A DNA stretch of 64,000 nucleotides from an uncultured Halomonas sp. (GTDB taxonomy: Bacteria > Pseudomonadota > Gammaproteobacteria > Pseudomonadales > Halomonadaceae): positions 1-64,000 of the forward strand of contig NZ_CANLTC010000006.1 of assembly GCF_947493865.1 (NCBI RefSeq). Reading direction: 5' to 3'. The notes under the pieces are model-generated. The model worked only from the letters and a program-made list of their open reading frames with translations, did no database searches and was not told the DNA's origin. Positions 63,042 through 64,000 of the stretch are shown piece by piece. Position 1 is the stretch's first letter. Every line of letters begins with the position of its first letter. The position numbers were made by a program, and so were the translations under genes.

Positions 63042-63665
63042 TCAGGGTGAAGATGACGAAGGGGTAGTCGATATCAGCAGTTCTCTGGACATCAATTGCC
63101 ATTGCTCGTCCCAGTTCGAGGTGGGAAGTCTCTTGAAGTCGCTGCGCACATACTGCCCGATTCGCCCTTCGACGAAGGCCAGCAGAAGATTGGCTGCGGA
63201 GGAGACTAGCAGTGTCGGACGCAAGCCCTCGCGTAGCTCGGCTTCGCGCAGGATCTGCTTCAACTGGGTTTCCAGGCGCTCGAACAGCTGATTCATGCGT
63301 GCCCGCAGTCGCGGGGTCTCACCGATCAGGGCGTCGCCGTTGAGCAGCCGGCACAGCCCCGGGTTCTTTTCCGCGAAGCCTAGCAGCAGCTTGAGAATGT
63401 GGTGGCAGCGTGGCAAGGCATCCAGGGTCTCGTCGAGAATGAGTCGAATGCGTTCGAACAGGCTCTCCTCGATGAACTCGATCAAGCCTTCGAACATGCG
63501 TGCCTTGCTGGGAAAATGCCGATACAGGGCGGCTTCGGAAACGCCTACCTGACGGGCCAGCGATGCGGTGGTGATGCGCTTGCCGCTATCTTCTTCCAGC
63601 ATCAGTGCCAGCGCCTGAAGAATCTGGTCTCGCCGGCTTTGCTTGGAGTTGGTTGCCTGCGTCAT
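63042..63665 (-). CDS. slmA: Nucleoid occlusion factor SlmA
   Basis: 207 residues. A TetR-type HTH with [20 protein letters not shown] and [19 protein letters not shown], which is the SlmA signature, then the C-terminal domain with [20 protein letters not shown]. It binds DNA and FtsZ to block division over the nucleoid. It lies downstream of argB on minus, the Pseudomonas-type order. Together with minCDE and zapB this window carries most division-site placement genes. Confidence 0.94.
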   Translation of the reverse strand: MTQATNSKQSRRDQILQALALMLEEDSGKRITTASLARQVGVSEAALYRHFPSKARMFEGLIEFIEESLFERIRLILDETLDALPRCHHILKLLLGFAEKNPGLCRLLNGDALIGETPRLRARMNQLFERLETQLKQILREAELREGLRPTLLVSSAANLLLAFVEGRIGQYVRSDFKRLPTSNWDEQWQLMSRELLISTTPSSSSP

Positions 63666-63698
63666 GATTTTTTTCTAATGGTATTTTGGTTTGAATGG

Positions 63699-64000
<302 letters not shown>

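Overview
The window is chromosomal DNA of a moderately GC-rich gammaproteobacterium. The gene set and protein sequences fit the Halomonadaceae (Halomonas/Chromohalobacter type). The evidence is Pseudomonas/Halomonas-like versions of minCDE, xerD-dsbC-hom-thrC-recJ, bolA-holD-rimI and rpsP-rimM-trmD-rplS, a standalone PhaB reductase and an extended Psi (HolD) subunit. This placement is inferred from reading sequences, not from a search. Nothing looks like a prophage, an IS element, a CRISPR array or an integron; almost everything is core genome.

Layout. 1-600: 3' end of a 5S rRNA gene closing an rRNA operon, its terminator, and a small acidic lipoprotein. 0.6-10.1 kb: housekeeping and hypothetical genes, mostly on the minus strand (Tim44-like, yaaA, Sel1 protein, quinone oxidoreductase, LOG, DUF501, ybaK, thioesterase, membrane protein, cnoX) with malY/patB on plus. 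10.1-14.3 kb: initiator tRNA with a consensus promoter, phaB, and a 923-residue DUF349 protein. 14.5-18.0 kb: minCDE and sbcB. 18.1-21.6 kb: a pitrilysin-type protease overlapping a SRAP-fold protein whose four active-site residues are all replaced. 21.8-26.5 kb: TetR regulator overlapping an LplT-PlsC fusion, a CorC/HlyC-type membrane protein and ypjD. 26.7-30.5 kb: ffh, then rpsP-rimM-trmD-rplS. 30.6-37.0 kb: xerD-dsbC-hom-thrC-recJ.

37.1-52.1 kb is the most accessory-like part and lies between recJ and prfB, which are neighbours in Escherichia coli. It holds a GAF/PAS histidine kinase, a response regulator and an HPt-REC-REC-GGDEF diguanylate cyclase; a MerR regulator, copper-type P-ATPase and 34-residue membrane peptide; a FadL porin with a PsrA-like palindrome; and an oligopeptide ABC importer with a fused ATPase. 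52.3-64 kb returns to core genes: prfB (with its programmed +1 frameshift), lysS, bolA-holD-rimI, zapB, rsmD, ftsYEX, rpoH, slmA and the end of argB.

Main unexplained signal: a structured intergenic element of about 72 nt occurs three times on the plus strand, upstream of minC, recJ and lysS, ending roughly 70-80 nt before each start codon. Two copies align almost without gaps in conserved blocks, while the sequences of both stems differ by compensatory changes that keep base pairing. The third copy is more diverged but keeps the framing blocks and the fold. This points to a selected RNA or single-stranded DNA hairpin. Other points worth following up are the catalytically dead SRAP protein, the extended Psi subunit, the T1/T72 initiator tRNA, the MerR regulator with mixed metal-site features, and the small copA-linked peptide.
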